Positions 33,563 through 46,580 of a DNA stretch of 64,000 nt are shown here, piece by piece (within the stretch, counting starts at the first letter, position 1; every line of letters begins with the position of its first letter). The DNA lies in the NCBI GenBank assembly GCA_030544235.1, contig CM060464.1:22807152-22871151 (forward strand), read 5' to 3'. The notes beneath the pieces are model-generated. The model was not told the DNA's origin, did not search any database, and saw only the letters and a program-made list of their open reading frames with translations. Both the position numbers and the translations under genes were made by a program. Source of the DNA: Lepturacanthus savala. Its lineage: Eukaryota > Chordata > Actinopteri > Scombriformes > Trichiuridae.

Positions 33563-36500
33563 AAACTGAGCAGATTTACAGACTGCTCAGTTTAGACTTT
33601 AGACAGACTTTACAGCTATGTCACAAGTATGAATTATTTTTATTTTTATTCATTTTTAAAAAATTTTCACCATTTAATGTATGAAATCTACATTTGGAAA
33701 AAAAAACTAAAATATTCACAGGAAGATGATAATGTGTCAAACCCCTTAGTGATGCATTACAGAAATAGAAGCAGCTCTTCATTGCTGACATCACACCATA
33801 TGCAGATGTGAGAAGAAAAGGTTATAACTTCTGCATCATATAACATGTAACTTATGAGCCATGATGTGATATTTCTGTGTTATTACACAGAGCAGGGTTT
33901 CCCTAAATGTAGTTTCATAGTGGGTCTAAGATGTGCGTCCTCAGCTTGAACTTGTGTTGTAGTTTTAGCTCAGAGATTAGACAGGAGAATTTAGCACTTC
34001 ATTTAAACAACAGATAAAAAAAATCCCAAATGGATGAAAACTCAGTTGTATTTTGAAAGGAATTATTAATGAAGGCCACTTTGATGAAATCACTATTATG
34101 TAAAGATCAAAGACGTGTGACCACAATTAGTTCATGTGTGAGACGTTCTACATTTGTTTAGACACCAGATGGCACCAATGCTCCATGAAGGAGCTGCATG
34201 TCGGGTTACAGTTTTTTCTGATGGCTTACTGTAACAGCATAATGCTACACCATCCTATACAAACACCCTCTATTACAGTCCTCACATGAGGACAGTCAGA
34301 TGGTTCTTTTTTCAGTATAAAGGTGGTTGCTGTATTGTAATATGGTGAATATATCACATAGATATTTAATTGTGTCAGAATATAATACAATGCACATTTG
34401 TCTATCAACTTCATATGGGAATCATATGTTGAACTTACAGTTGATACTTCAACAATTTTGAGTTCTGAGACATGCAAATGCTTCCTATTTTGCCAAAACT
34501 CACAATTATTGCCTTGATATGTTAAATGAGAAAATTAAAAGAAAATGTGTTTCTGGGGATGTAATTAGGAAATCAAGGCACAAATTCAAAAAAGGTAACA
34601 AAGAAAATATTTATGTGGTAATGTCATGCAGTAAAATATTGAGCTGAATGAACTGACTGCAAAAAAAGGTTTTTTATGTGCCCATAAAAAAGGAAAATAA
34701 AAATCCCCGTCTTGTGCTCAATCTTCCTCCATGCTGCACTATTTCTGTCCCCAACACAGTTAAGGTCACCTTAGGCTTATTGACACAGAGTCAACGAGTG
34801 AGACCGATTGGTAACCAGGTTGTTGCACTTTGAAAGGCAGTATTTTCCAGGTGAAACAAAATGTGCTAAACTATGCAATTTATGTTTAAAGTTTGGCAAA
34901 AATGTGATTTAGAATGATTCATGAGTGAGAACAATGGAATTGTGTCTATAATTTAGCAGTTAAGAGTCATGTTGTTGATACATTCACTTGAAGTTTTCAG
35001 AATTATGTGCATAGTTCCCTTGTATGTGTGTATGCAATGTAGAAAAACTAAGTGAGTGTTATAACTAATGGAATTAAAACCTATGAAACAATGCTTAAAT
35101 AAACTGCAGTTAACATAACATATATTGGCTGTAAATTTGCAATATTTGCAGTTCTTGGTACTGGGGTCCCAATGGTAGAGTTTGGTTTCAGGTCCTGTGG
35201 TGTGGACCTTAGTACCAGAATCCCTGAGGAACAAGCTCTTACAGATCTGAGGGTGTGGGTGGACAACCTTTTACAGTTTCATTCTGACCACAAGTTACAG
35301 CCAAATTAATCTGCTGCTTCGAACATTATTATGGATCCCTGCAGATTTTTCTTTCAGTCTAGAGGCAGCGCAACAGTCAAGTAATTACTAACATCATGAG
35401 ATTCTGGGGAGTTGTCATATCCACTTGTATACACAAGTTTCAGCATGATTTATTGCTGACGTCTCTGGCGGTCCTGTTGTTAAGTTTAATGTTGAGAACA
35501 GAATCCACTGTGTAGCCTCGCTGCATCTTTTGAGGTTCAAATTTATATAAATATCTGAATGATATGAAAACAGCCTTAAACTTCCTGCCCTCCAGCTTGC
35601 TAGACCGACAGAGAAAGGGCAGTTGACGGGGCCGAACAATCAATACCTCCTCCACCATTCAGACCTGAGCACCATCGATTCCCTCTCTCCGTGAAGAGGA
35701 GGTGTTGATGGACTGAAGGCGCTGCCTAAGGGAGTGGAAGAAAAGTGAAAAGGAAAGGGGAAAAAGCTAGGGGGAAATGTAGACCATAAGAAGCGTGGCG
35801 GATAGTGAGCAGAAAGTAGCGGTGGACTTCACATGCCTCCAAGGAGCTCCAAGGAGGTGGCCCCGACCTGTTCCAAGAGGATTAAAAACCCTCTACTCAT
35901 GTGTTCTGGGTTTGGGTCTGTTCCTAACCTTTTACTGTTCAGATGGAAGTGGATTTGACTTAAAAAAGCTTTTGAGACCTTTATTAGAGATCAGTGTTTC
36001 CACTTCTGAGTGAGGTTAGTGCAGCGATGTCGGGTTTCTAGGTATAGAACAGCTTCTATTTTTAGCCTGGTACATTGTGAATCTAACTATGGAAACTGTA
36101 TTGTTATCATTAAGCAAGTAATGTCACACTGATGAGGAAAGGAATAAATTGTAAACTTACAAATCTTAGCAATTGATTTTTTTTTTGCCAGGGATTGGTC
36201 TTACAAACCTTATAATACAACACATTGGTCTCAAGATGTTGGCCATTAAATCCAAAGCAGATACTAGCAATCAATTAATCACCTGTGCATACCTATTTAA
36301 TCACTCCTCTGCTATCTGTCTCAGTTTTTTACGAATGCCAGGCTGACATACATTTCTCAAGTTTGTTTCCAATAGATCCACCAAAGATACATGCCAAATC
36401 TATTTTGGACGGAGCTGTACTGAACCCGTATCAAGTTGCACAGATCAAGCCAGACAGGAAGACAGACGAAGGAAAGACACAAAGTGTCCCATGCTCCAGG

Positions 36501-36700
36501 TAGATCAGGATGCAGGGCGGCAGATGAAGCTAAACCATGTCAGAGCTGGATTGTAGCACACACTCCCTGAGCAATCAATGCCTCTTGAACAGCGGCTTGT
36601 GTCCACTTTGAAGCTACCAAAGCTGCCTTATCATCATATCTCCATCTGTGGCCCACACATGCTTTGGCATGACATTGTCCAACATTTGCCTTCCATTAGC
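33563..36700. other. Gene-free DNA with one dispersed-repeat copy
   Basis: There is no recognisable gene. The segment 34848-34975 resembles 25231-25345 in fgf intron 1. Both contain TTTCCAGGT, AATGT(G/C)ATTTAGAATGAT, GTGAGAA and a TGGAATTGTG followed by TTAGCAGTT. A 72-codon ORF at 35795 lacks an ATG start and any familiar motif. Confidence 0.45.
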
Positions 36701-36745
36701 TCTGAGTTACAGTTTCCACCAATGGATCCCTGACCCTGAGGTCTC

Positions 36746-36960
36746 ATGTATCCACCAGTGGAAGGTCAGCTGCTTCCACTGTGCCCTCAAGAACAGGAAC
36801 AAGAACATTTCTTTCTGCTGGACCAACAACAAAGCCAGGCTCTTCCAGCTCCTTTCGACCATACACCCATTGGCTATTCATTTTTGTGTCCCCTGCCCAG
36901 TGTTCTATACATGCAGTATGTTGATGATGTCATGATGCAGCCACCTACAACGGAGAAGCA
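36746..36960 (+). pseudogene. Possible retroelement reverse transcriptase trace (YVDD motif)
   Basis: One plus-strand frame has an aromatic-rich stretch followed about 40 residues later by LYMQYVDDVMM, which resembles the catalytic YxDD box of retrovirus-like reverse transcriptases. Nothing before or after is convincingly retroviral: no protease, RNase H, integrase or LTR is seen. It may be a small old fragment or chance. Confidence 0.2.
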
Positions 36961-37039
36961 CACCTCTCCATTCTTCACAGACCACCAGGTTGTTTTGCCT
37001 CTAATGGCTGCTCGTCTTTTCTCTATCCTGTGTCAGTAA

Positions 37040-39360
37040 CCGCAATCTACACATTCATCCCATTAACAAGCATCCCAACATTGCTTTCTCTTCCCTTCCT
37101 TCAGCTGTGACTAACCTTACCCATTGGCTCTGCCCACTAATGCAGGTCCTGTGTCTGACAGCAACCACCACTGACAACTCTGCCTATATGGTCTCTGCAA
37201 GATTTGGCTTTGGACAAAGAAGTGCAAGACAAGACCGTTGTAAGACAAATTGAGCAGGGCAGACATTTGTCCTCACTGGTCAAGATGCCAGAGAGAAAAT
37301 ATTTGTGCTCGTTGAATGAGCATGAGCTGCTGGATTCATAGAAGAGTACTGGTTCTCCTAAACTCTAACTTCAGAAGAAAAGTCTCTTTCACATAAAGCT
37401 CTGCCATCATACACACATACACACTGTCCCACTGTGTGTCTTTCTGGCCCCTGTCGATGGACTGGCTTTCTGTCTCCTCCAACTCACATTGGATCCAATT
37501 CAAGAGAATACACACCAAAACAGCTGTTGAAGGAAATACAAGGCTTGATTTAATGGTATGTATATATATGTGTTAATGGTATGTGTTATATTGACTTTGA
37601 GGAGTGTGCAACACTTTAAATAACTGCTGCTGATACCTAAGCAATATTGTGAAATAGTATTTACCATGCCATTGTTAGACTTTATACTGTAAATCTCTGT
37701 GTTGGTTGACTTATTAGAAAGTTAGTTGGTGCAACATTTATCTGGTTATTTCATTCGCCAGTTGATTGAGTTTTTCTTTTGTCCCACTCATGCAGACTAC
37801 TGTGAGATGTCTTGATGCACATTTGTGCAGTGAAGTATAATTGCCACATTGACATATAGAGACAATTGTTATGATTGGAGAGCTATGGATTGATAGACAT
37901 AGATAATTACTGTCTGCAAACACATCTGTGATCATTTTTGCTGCATTTCTTTTCTCTGGATCTAAGTTTATCTACAAAGACTGAGTCACTGCGGTCATGC
38001 TATCTGCACTTCAAAGTGCCCATTTACATCATATTTACAATAATGCAACTTCATGGCACATTCAAGTGCACCTTGTTAAAATGGGAATCAATTGAAGTTA
38101 CTAAATGTTTTTGTTTTTATCAAGTGAAATACATTACCTCTACATGAACAAAGATATTTTCACCACATATTGATGCAGAAATGGCACAATTTAGTACATT
38201 AAACTTCACCAGAATGCAGATTTGCTTCTCAATTTGTTCCCCCTAATGAAAAAAACCCTTACCCCTTGGGTGGTTGCATGTAAACTCTGGAAAAGAAATA
38301 AGGGAAACAATAACTTATTTGCCCCATTCTGAGCTAATATTTCAAGCTCAGTAGTTAACCTTAATGTAAATTCATACTTTCACAACTATGTTCAACTTCA
38401 ATGTGAATTTTTTCATTTTTATTTATTTTATTTTTTTTATTGCTCTTACCTTTATTTCAGTCATGTATAAACTTTCCTTTTGGATGGAGCCTTAGACCAC
38501 CATGTATTTGTGAAAGTACTGATGCCGTATTTGTGTGTTTTTCTGAAGACCTGCTAACATGACGTCTCCCCACAACAAAGCTACAGATGGATACACTCTC
38601 TGCCCCTGCTAGGTTTTATAATCGCTGGGTATTTTCCACTTGACATCTACAGGCAAAGGTTGAGCTCTCTAAAAGCGTCAGATGGAAGCCACGAGGGGGT
38701 TGAACCAGTGTGTCGTTGCTCTCCAGCTCTGTTTTTTTGCACCTTCGTGCCCTCATTTTTTTCCCTTTCCTCCTCTCTGATAAGATTCACATGTTTTCCT
38801 CTATGTTCGATTGGCTCTTCACTCTGGTGTGGAGCTAGTGCTGGCAGGAGTAAACCCATCACCTCTACACTTTTCACATCTCTTGATTTATCTTTTGATT
38901 TATTTCACTTTCTGTTTCTTCCTTTTCCTTCCGCCCGTGGCCTCTGCTGCAGAGGGCTGTGAGGGCCGGAGGGAACAAAACCAGCTCAAATCAATGTGCA
39001 GAGTGGATTAGCTTTGAAGATGCATTTTAAGGTGCCATGTCGATTCCTTTGTGCTGGAGAAGAAGTGGGGGCGACGCGCTGTCAGGGAGTGTCAAGGGAC
39101 GGTAGTAATGGCTTGTGTGTATGTGTGGCATTATGCTGAGGAAGGTGAATGCAATCATCCAGGGTTGTGTTGCTATTTAACACTTAGATTCCCCCTGAGA
39201 GTGACTTTCCAAGCTGTTTGGCCTTCACAAGTACTTGCTGATTATCTTAAGTGCAGGCCAAAACATGTTTACCACACACACACACACACACATACACACA
39301 AAAACACTCAAGCACACATCTACAACTAATATCCAGTAGGAAAACATGTAACAAAACACA
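37040..39360. other. Gene-free DNA
   Basis: I see no gene. The only distinct feature is a short (CA)n run at 39273-39292. The 38640-38960 stretch is pyrimidine-rich without a credible exon. Confidence 0.5.
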
Positions 39361-39368
39361 CGGGTCAA

Positions 39369-39510
39369 GGTCAAGTCAGTTGTAATTTCATAGCACCAAT
39401 CACTACAGAAATTATCTCAGGGCACTTTTCATATAAAGCAGGCCGTGGCCGTTCTCTTTACAATATGATTTACAGAGACTTAACAAGCCCCCATGAGAAA
39501 ACACTAATCA
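39369..39510 (+). mobile_element. Teleost interspersed repeat fragment
   Basis: GTCAAGTCAG, then TAGCACCAATCACTACAGAA, TTATCTCAGGGCACTTTTCA and ATTTACAGAGACTTAACA resemble a very common fish repeat that carries a TAGCACC...GGCACTTT landmark. No coding content. Confidence 0.5.
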
Positions 39511-39815
39511 ACAGGGAAAAACTAAGAGCTGTTCACACTTGTCATCAACATGTGTGTTGACTTGATCTGATCACAAGAAGACAGCTCAGCTCTAAATACA
39601 GGTGTGAATGCACCCAAGATGCACTGAGATCTGATCGGTCAGACGACATCGGGAGGTGGTCTGGTACTGATTCAGCCAAATTCTTTTAATAGTGTGAATT
39701 TGTCCTAGGCCACATACACATACATCAAAGGGGTGTGTGCTGCATTTGCCATGCTCTCAAAGGTTGGCAACCAGAAATACTGTAATACGTATAACTCAGT
39801 AGGTTCACAAGCTAT

Positions 39816-39816
<1 letters not shown>

Positions 39817-39868
<52 letters not shown>
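39817..39868 (+). repeat. (TCAA)13 microsatellite at the end of a dispersed repeat
   Basis: Thirteen perfect TCAA units are followed by CCTTTATATATAAAGTGCCT, a typical arrangement of fish repeats with a tetranucleotide tail. The repeat body seems to continue to about 40200. Confidence 0.9.
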
Positions 39869-40199
39869 CCTTTATATATAAAGTGCCTTTCATACGTAAA
39901 TGCAATCCAAAGTACTTTCCAGAAAAAACAAGATAAACACATACATGAACTATTTCACACATGTACACTCAAACTATTAGTACTCCTCCGAGTCCATGGA
40001 CATGGTCATTGAGGAACAAGGTGAGGAGAAAACCCCCCGTGGGAGCAATCAACACCAAGAGTGGTCACAGGGTCTCTGCACATGGTCCCCTGGGTTTGAG
40101 CGATCCCTATGTTGACAATCCCATGGCCTGACCAGACACAACTCCTAGTGTGGGGACCCCCCACAGGGAAACACTGGTGCTGGAATCTAAAAGATCATA

Positions 40200-41129
40200 A
40201 GACAGGATAAGAGATGTGAAACAAAATTATATAAGAACCAAGAGAAATTAGTAAATAAATGATGAAGCATAAAAGACATAAGATAAAATGCCTATGAACT
40301 GAAATACATAAAAGGCAGTAAAGTAACATATAGTAAAAAAATTAAGAGGATAAAAGAATAAAGGAAATCAGCAACCATAATATATTAAAGTGCACATACC
40401 ATACCACCAAGCTGGATATCCCTTCTTTCAGTATGGGTGGTCCCTCAGTGATGGGGACATCTATGGAGCCAGCCAATCAACAGCTCAATATCCTGTCGCT
40501 GTATCAAAGGTGGCCAAGAAGAACTGTTCCTTTGCTCAGAAGGCAATCGCATGCTTCTGAGGTGCTGCTTGTTATAACAATCTCGGATCAAACCCAGTCT
40601 TGTCTCTTCCGCTCAGCTACATGCAGACTGCAACCCTCATTACTCCTCTGTTTCACATAGATTCTCTGCACCTTAGAACCAGGCAAGGAAGCACAACAGA
40701 GGTGGAAATGGATGTATTATGGGCAACCTCTTGACTCCGATCACTATCTGACATCTAACATATATCCCATCCACACTTATTATTCTATTACTTGTATGCA
40801 AACTATGTTAATTTTGATTGCCCTAAAGCTGAAGTCGTTGACAGGTTTGAGTATGTGCATGTCTCTGTGTGAAAGACACAAAGAGGCTTGTAATTATTTC
40901 ATTAAAAATAAATCTCTAAGATGCAATGTTGTTTCTACTCTGATTTTTATCTCATGGCACTCCTATAACTTGACATAAAATCTGAGGGGAATTGTAATTA
41001 TATATCCATTTTTCTTTTTTGTCCATGACTGCAGTGATAATGACAAAATGCAAATGATATACCTTAGCCAATGAGTTAATATTGCTTAAAAAGCATAACA
41101 TTTGCCAAAACAATCAACACTCATAGTAG
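40200..41129. other. Gene-free A-rich DNA
   Basis: 40200-40380 is A-rich with many ATAAAA motifs, perhaps the rest of the repeat starting at 39817. 40400-40700 has a 75-codon ORF without familiar motifs. I see nothing else. Confidence 0.4.
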
Positions 41130-41379
41130 CTGCCATCTCAGCTGAGAGGCAGGGACACACCCCAGATGGTGACACACACCATTCACTCACACCTATGGGT
41201 AATTTAGAGTCTCCAGTTAAACTCAGTGTGTTTTTGGACTGTGGGAAGAAGCCAGAGAACCCGCACAGACACATGGAGAACATGCAAACTCCACACTGAA
41301 AGGTCCCAGACCAAGGTCTTGAACCTGTAATCTTCTTGCTATAAGACGACAGTGTGATCTGCCCCACCGTGTTACCCAA
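41130..41379 (-). mobile_element. tRNA-like SINE copy, minus strand
   Basis: On the minus strand it begins GGGTAACACGGTGGGGCAG, then GGTTCAAGACC, GGAGTTTGCATGTTCTCC and TCTAAATTACCCATAGGTG. It is the same family as 24429-24766 and diverged. Confidence 0.7.
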
Positions 41380-42229
41380 CTGCTATATGCTCCCAGAGAA
41401 AATATATGGATATCAGAAAGAACTTGTAGTTGTACAAAAGTTTGTTGTTTTATTATATGTGATCACCTCTGTGATTGTCATGGTGATATATTTGTTGTTA
41501 TCAAGTCTATTTCTGCAATAACTGTACTTATGGTTGCATTTACTCTAACACTAACATTAATCTTAGCTTGTTGCTTCGAGAGCTGCTAATATTGTTTTGC
41601 AAGACATTAGAACACAGTTTCTAAGTGGTTAGTTTATGCTGTAAACTAAACCACTGTCCCTGATTGGTCTGTGTACTATCCAAGTTCCTGAAATCATTTG
41701 CAAAAGAAAGAAGACCAGTCTGATATGTAAAGCAAATGGAATTGTGAGCTCATGTGAAGAGGATGGTTTTAACATGGCTAAGTGATACCTCTTGTTTGTT
41801 TAAGTGTTGCAACTGTAGGAACTCCCTATATAGAGCAGCTAAGGCCTCTGCAGCTTTCTGTTACTTAGTATGACCTCTGACCTCGCTCATGGAACTGATT
41901 GACTGGATCCATGTACTGTATTCATCCAGTACTGCATTCTGGTAGCACTGGCATTGCTTATTTACATAAAGTTAAGGACTAGTCTACTTTTTGCAGATGA
42001 AAATCTAAAATATTTATAAATTGCATGTCTTATAAATTGCCTAAAAGGTTTTCAGAAGTAGTTTCATAATATAACATAAAGCAGCAAACCAAGATGGTGG
42101 TAGGGTCCGTAGAGAAATTTGCAAGCATGCCATGTTTATCTATTCAGGTGCATCCAGGAAGTCTCTCCTCACCTCGCCACATAACCTGCTGTAAACACAA
42201 CACCACCTTATGAATTAAATATGTAAAAG

Positions 42230-42490
42230 AGACAAATATTAGCTTGTCATTTTCTTTATGCAAACTGTGCTGTGGGGCAAAGCACCGACGCCCTGGTTCA
42301 GGCCCATTAAACCTGATTGTGGTGGCAGTTACATGACGTTTATTAAAATTTTGCCGGTTGGCTTGGCAGCTGAGCTTGTTAACTCAGTTATTTTAAGGCG
42401 CTGGTAATGGCTTACAGATTATAGCAGGTTGCAGTGCCCGCAACAGAGCCTCATAATAAGAATTTAATGAAATATGAGCCTTCAGACTTA
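42230..42490. promoter_or_regulatory. Possible conserved non-coding element
   Basis: This non-coding block is compositionally balanced and non-repetitive between repeat-rich flanks, with TTTATTAAAATTTTGCC and CATAATAAGAATTTAATGA, which look like homeodomain-type sites. The call is an impression of texture only; conservation was not tested. Confidence 0.25.
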
Positions 42491-42518
42491 TTTTTCTTTA
42501 AATGATGAGAACTCTCTC

Positions 42519-42520
<2 letters not shown>

Positions 42521-42567
<47 letters not shown>
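42521..42567 (+). repeat. (TG)n microsatellite
   Basis: An uninterrupted TG run of about 46 bp. Confidence 0.95.
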
Positions 42568-42568
<1 letters not shown>

Positions 42569-42839
42569 GTTTGGCTCCTCTTTCTCTTTCCTCAGCCTTT
42601 TGCATAATAGGCTGTTAATCAAACTAACTGGCTAGAAAAACACCAAGAAAGAAAAAAATAAGATGAATTACACTCTACAAATACAAAAGGTTTCACTCCC
42701 ATAAGTTTAATGCTGCTCTGAATCTCTCTAATAGAATAATGTAATAATGCATCCTGTTACTAAAATTTTAGTAAAATGCATGGATGGTTTGTATGCTGGC
42801 TCTGGTGAAATGGAAATGAATGGTACCATTTAGTACCTG

Positions 42840-44010
42840 CATGAAATGCTCTGGCCTTTCAACTAACTTCTTCTTCTTTAGCTGCATGCACTGCTCAAAA
42901 GACCAAGCTCCACAGAAAGCCCCTAAAAGTATTGACCCTGGTGGAGCCTGAACTGGCTCCAAAATCCGAGCAGACACAACTAATCACTCAACAATGGCCC
43001 TCAACTCAGCTTTCTTTGGCACTTTTCCTGGTTTTAACCAACTCAAATGTTCTGCCAGATAAACCAAGCCCGCCTTTGTAAACTGAGCTTGAAGTGCTAA
43101 GAGAAGGTTGGTTTAAAAACTCAGAGACCAAAGAATTACTATTCTTTGCATTCATGTTTACCCATATCTGCCCTAGCAACACAGGTAAAGCCAAAAATAA
43201 GCCTATCCAAAAAGAACATAAACAGATATAATGAATATGAACCTGAAGCGCCCCCTCCTAACTAGCCCAAGCTTAATACTTACAAGTCTGGTCTTCAAGT
43301 GTGTATTGTACAACTTGCCAACACTTTGGGGCACTCCTGAGACAAATGTCACTATCTGCATGGAAAACACACAACAAGAGCAAACAGCCTTAAAAAAGTA
43401 GCAAGCTCTCCTTGTGAGGAGAATATAGCCTATCAAGGATATATAAATGCTCCAGCCAGACAGCTACCCACAGTCATATACAGTCATATACTTCACAACC
43501 CTAACAAACCTTTTTTCTTGGACACCCAGCCTACATGCAGCTCTACCTAATAGAGAAAAAACTGTCTCTACCCATGGCCGCTAAACTTTGCCACAAGTTA
43601 AAACTGTTACCTCGGACCCACCCAAAAAATTTTCACCTAACTTTAACTTTAGCCAAGAGGTTGCCAACTTTTACTTTAATATTCAAAAACACCTTAAGTA
43701 AGCCATTATTTATTATTCCAGATAAGGTAAGTAGGTATTGGGCCTAGTGGAAAATATAGTCCCTTAAACCCAAAACCAAATCTCAAACCTGACACAAGCA
43801 AACACAAACCAAAACCAACCCCAGTTGGATGCCAGGAAGCACCCGAAAGAGAGAGAGTGGCAGCCATCTTGAGACAAAGCAGCTTTTAAAGGCTCCCTAC
43901 AGGTGAAAGATTGCACATGGCAAGCAGGGTTAGGCAGGGCCAACCTGAAGGTGGAACACAAAGCCCAACCAACACTGGCTGCAAAAAGACTGTCGCAGGA
44001 CAAATACTGG
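42840..44010 (-). other. Compositionally distinct block with minus-strand open frames, unidentified
   Basis: The plus strand is C-rich and the minus strand G/T-rich. Minus-strand open frames lie at 44003-43764, 43436-43203, 43194-43006 and 42977-42768. None matches a family I know, and together they would need splicing or frameshifts. A decayed insertion, perhaps a retroelement leader region, would explain the sharp change in composition. No terminal repeats were found. Confidence 0.3.
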
Positions 44011-44224
44011 TTAATGTTATATAACTGATAAATACTTCAGTTAAGCAGACCAATCAATGACCTAATAATGGGCAATTAACACACCTTCATTCAGTCTTTA
44101 CATGTTGCAACCTTTCACTTTTAACCAGACTGTGCTGAATGAGTCTTCAACAAACACTAACCACGAGTCTCCATATCAGGAGAGTGTGCAGTGGTGTTTA
44201 ACAGTCCTAACTTTCCATTCCATT

Positions 44225-44350
44225 TAACTTGATCAGTTCATTAAGAAAATGAAGCGTGGGGCCCTAATGAGGCCTTGTTAACGAGGGAGATCAAATTGCC
44301 TCAATGAGTTGTATTTTAATTAGGAAGAGAGAGACTACAAAATAGAGAGG
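44225..44350. promoter_or_regulatory. Possible conserved non-coding element
   Basis: A non-repetitive block with CCTAATGAGGCCTTGTTAAC, CTCAATGAG and TTTTAATTAGG, that is, several TAAT-type cores. It is suggestive of an enhancer but untested. Confidence 0.25.
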
Positions 44351-46330
44351 AATGAAGAGAGAGCAGTGAGATGAACCTCCAGGAAGTGTGTGGTTCACTT
44401 GTAATTTTCTTGGGGAGCGCTCACTAAAGCAGGTACAATATATTACATTTTCTCTCACTTTAGACTATTCATGTGCAAACTCAAAAAAAATGTAAATAAA
44501 AAAGGATGAAATAGCGATACACTGTGCCTGGGTAATTTCATTACAGTATTTGGGAGGATATGTTTATTGTATTTTACTTGTTGTAGCCAGTAACTGTGTA
44601 AGTAACCATGTTTTTCAAGCACAGTATTATATAGTGTTAGAAGCTGACTATTAGCTCTGAAAAGACTCATGGTATGGATAAGTGCATTTTATTTTTTTGT
44701 ATCAACAATGAAAATGTGTGGTTTTGTTAAACTTTTTTATTTACAAGCACAGTTTTATCATATCTGTCAAGGAATTTTTTTGTGATCAACTTTTTTTTTG
44801 AGTTTGTCACATGAAAATTTTAAAGATTATTTTTACAAACAAACCACATTTAGTATGAACTACTATATATACAAATCACCACTGCATGCAAAGAAAAGCA
44901 AACAAACAAGCAAACACAAACAACAACAACAAATACCAGCCATAGACCTACAAAACAATAAACAGACAATAAATAAAGCTAAAAACCATTAGTAATAAAA
45001 TAAAAATATTTAAACTGGATATTATGCAGGTCTTCTTACATTGTATCAAAGTGACTTGTCAAGGTCTTTTGAGCCTTTAGGTTGCCCTGTAGTTTCCAGG
45101 ACTGGCCAGTTCTGATATTCATTGTTTTCTTATGCTATATGAGCAGGAGGAAGTTGCAGGAGGAGAGTTTGGACTCAGAAAGAGCTGCGGAGAACACACT
45201 TTGAAATCCATTACAGTAAATACAGCTGGTGTGGAGGAGAACCCACATAAACCCAATTACACATGGGAAGGGAGGCTGTTAAAGTCAGTCAGGCTCAAAA
45301 GCAGCAAAAACATCCTCCCCCTGCATTTAACCTGTGGCGTACATACTGAAGGCTTTTTGAATGAATGTTCAATGTTAAAATATAAAGTAATAGTCCTATG
45401 TTATACACTGTAGAGCTGAATAAAAAGGATCAACTGATCAGCTGCTTTAGCAGTTCATCAGTCTGTCTGACAACAAGCAGAGATATTATTAAACCAACCA
45501 GAGACTAAAATGTACTGTCCTTGACTAAAACAAGCTAATTTAACTCAATTAAAAGTAATTTGAGAAAAGTACATACAATTTCATGCATGTAATTTCCATC
45601 TTCTGCTCATGTGCAGACAAGTAAAATATTTGGTCTGGTTCACTGTCTGAATGTTAAATTTATTGAAGGTTAAGCTCGAGAAAAATAGCTAAAAGTTTTA
45701 ATTAGATTGTATTTTACATGTGTTTTGGGAAGCAGCCTTCTATACAATAGGGTTTACTCTATTTTCAAATAGAGTAAAGTTTCTGTGCATCATTTTGCAA
45801 GCATCGTGATAGTGTGATCAGAGACTGAATAATCCCGCCTTGATGAGGCTTTGTAAAAGGCCTCATGTCTGACATGAGTCTGTGCCAGTTTCTCCATTTT
45901 CAATTGTTAGCAGAGGTACTGAGGTAAGTTAATTAGTCCATATGATGTGTTTTGCTCTAGAATCAGGCTCCTCCTCAGCTCCTGCTCTTTTTCGAGTGCA
46001 CAGATGCTGGGTTCCGTGGAAATGGGAGCTGAAATATAAATCTTCTGACGTTATTGCACAGGCTTATTACTTTGTTATTACAACACATAGTAGGTATTAC
46101 AAAGGTATGTATATGTCCAAGTAACTCATCCTGGTCTTGTGTGGAGGTCTCAGTATGAGACATATTTTTACATAAAGATAATATAACTATAATATTTAAA
46201 TAGCATCTTGAAGTACGTATATAAACATATAATTTCCACATGCAGAGATGAACTAACCCCACAATATATTACACTTGGCAGTCAATGAGTAAGTAGAGTC
46301 ACATTTTATGGTTAGTAGGAGCTGTGTGGT
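44351..46330. other. Gene-free DNA with a perfect short hairpin
   Basis: There is no recognisable gene. TTTACTCTATTT (45753-45764) and its exact complement (45767-45778) form a 12-bp stem with a 2-nt spacer. Confidence 0.5.
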
Positions 46331-46338
46331 TGGACATA

Positions 46339-46580
46339 TCCCTGTCCTCATCCTCCTCCTCTTCCTCCTCTTCCTCCTTGTTCTCATCCATGCTGTCCTC
46401 CTCCACATTGTCCTCATCCTCCTGATCATCCTCATTGTTCTTCACCTCCTCATCCTCCTGTTCCTCCCCATTCTCCTTCATGCGGCCCTCCTCCCCATCG
46501 TCCTCATCGTCATCTTCTTCCTCCTCATTCTTTTCCACATGGCCTTCCTCTTCCCTGTCATCCTTCTCTTTTTTTTCTCC
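46339..46580 (+). repeat. Polypyrimidine tract (TCCTC-rich)
   Basis: About 240 bp of nearly uninterrupted C/T built from CCTCATCCTCCT-like units. On the minus strand it reads as a Glu/Asp-rich ORF and on the plus strand as a Leu-rich ORF, which is what low-complexity DNA gives in any frame. It is treated as a simple repeat, not a gene. Confidence 0.75.

Noticed and set aside
35795..36013. 72-codon plus-strand ORF with a hydrophobic middle
   Set aside because: It starts at GTG, has an AT-rich context and no known motif. A single hydrophobic stretch is not enough.
46299..46538. Minus-strand Glu/Asp-rich ORF of 79 codons
   Set aside because: It is the translation of a polypyrimidine tract that stays open in several frames. 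There are no splice signals or non-repetitive coding flanks.
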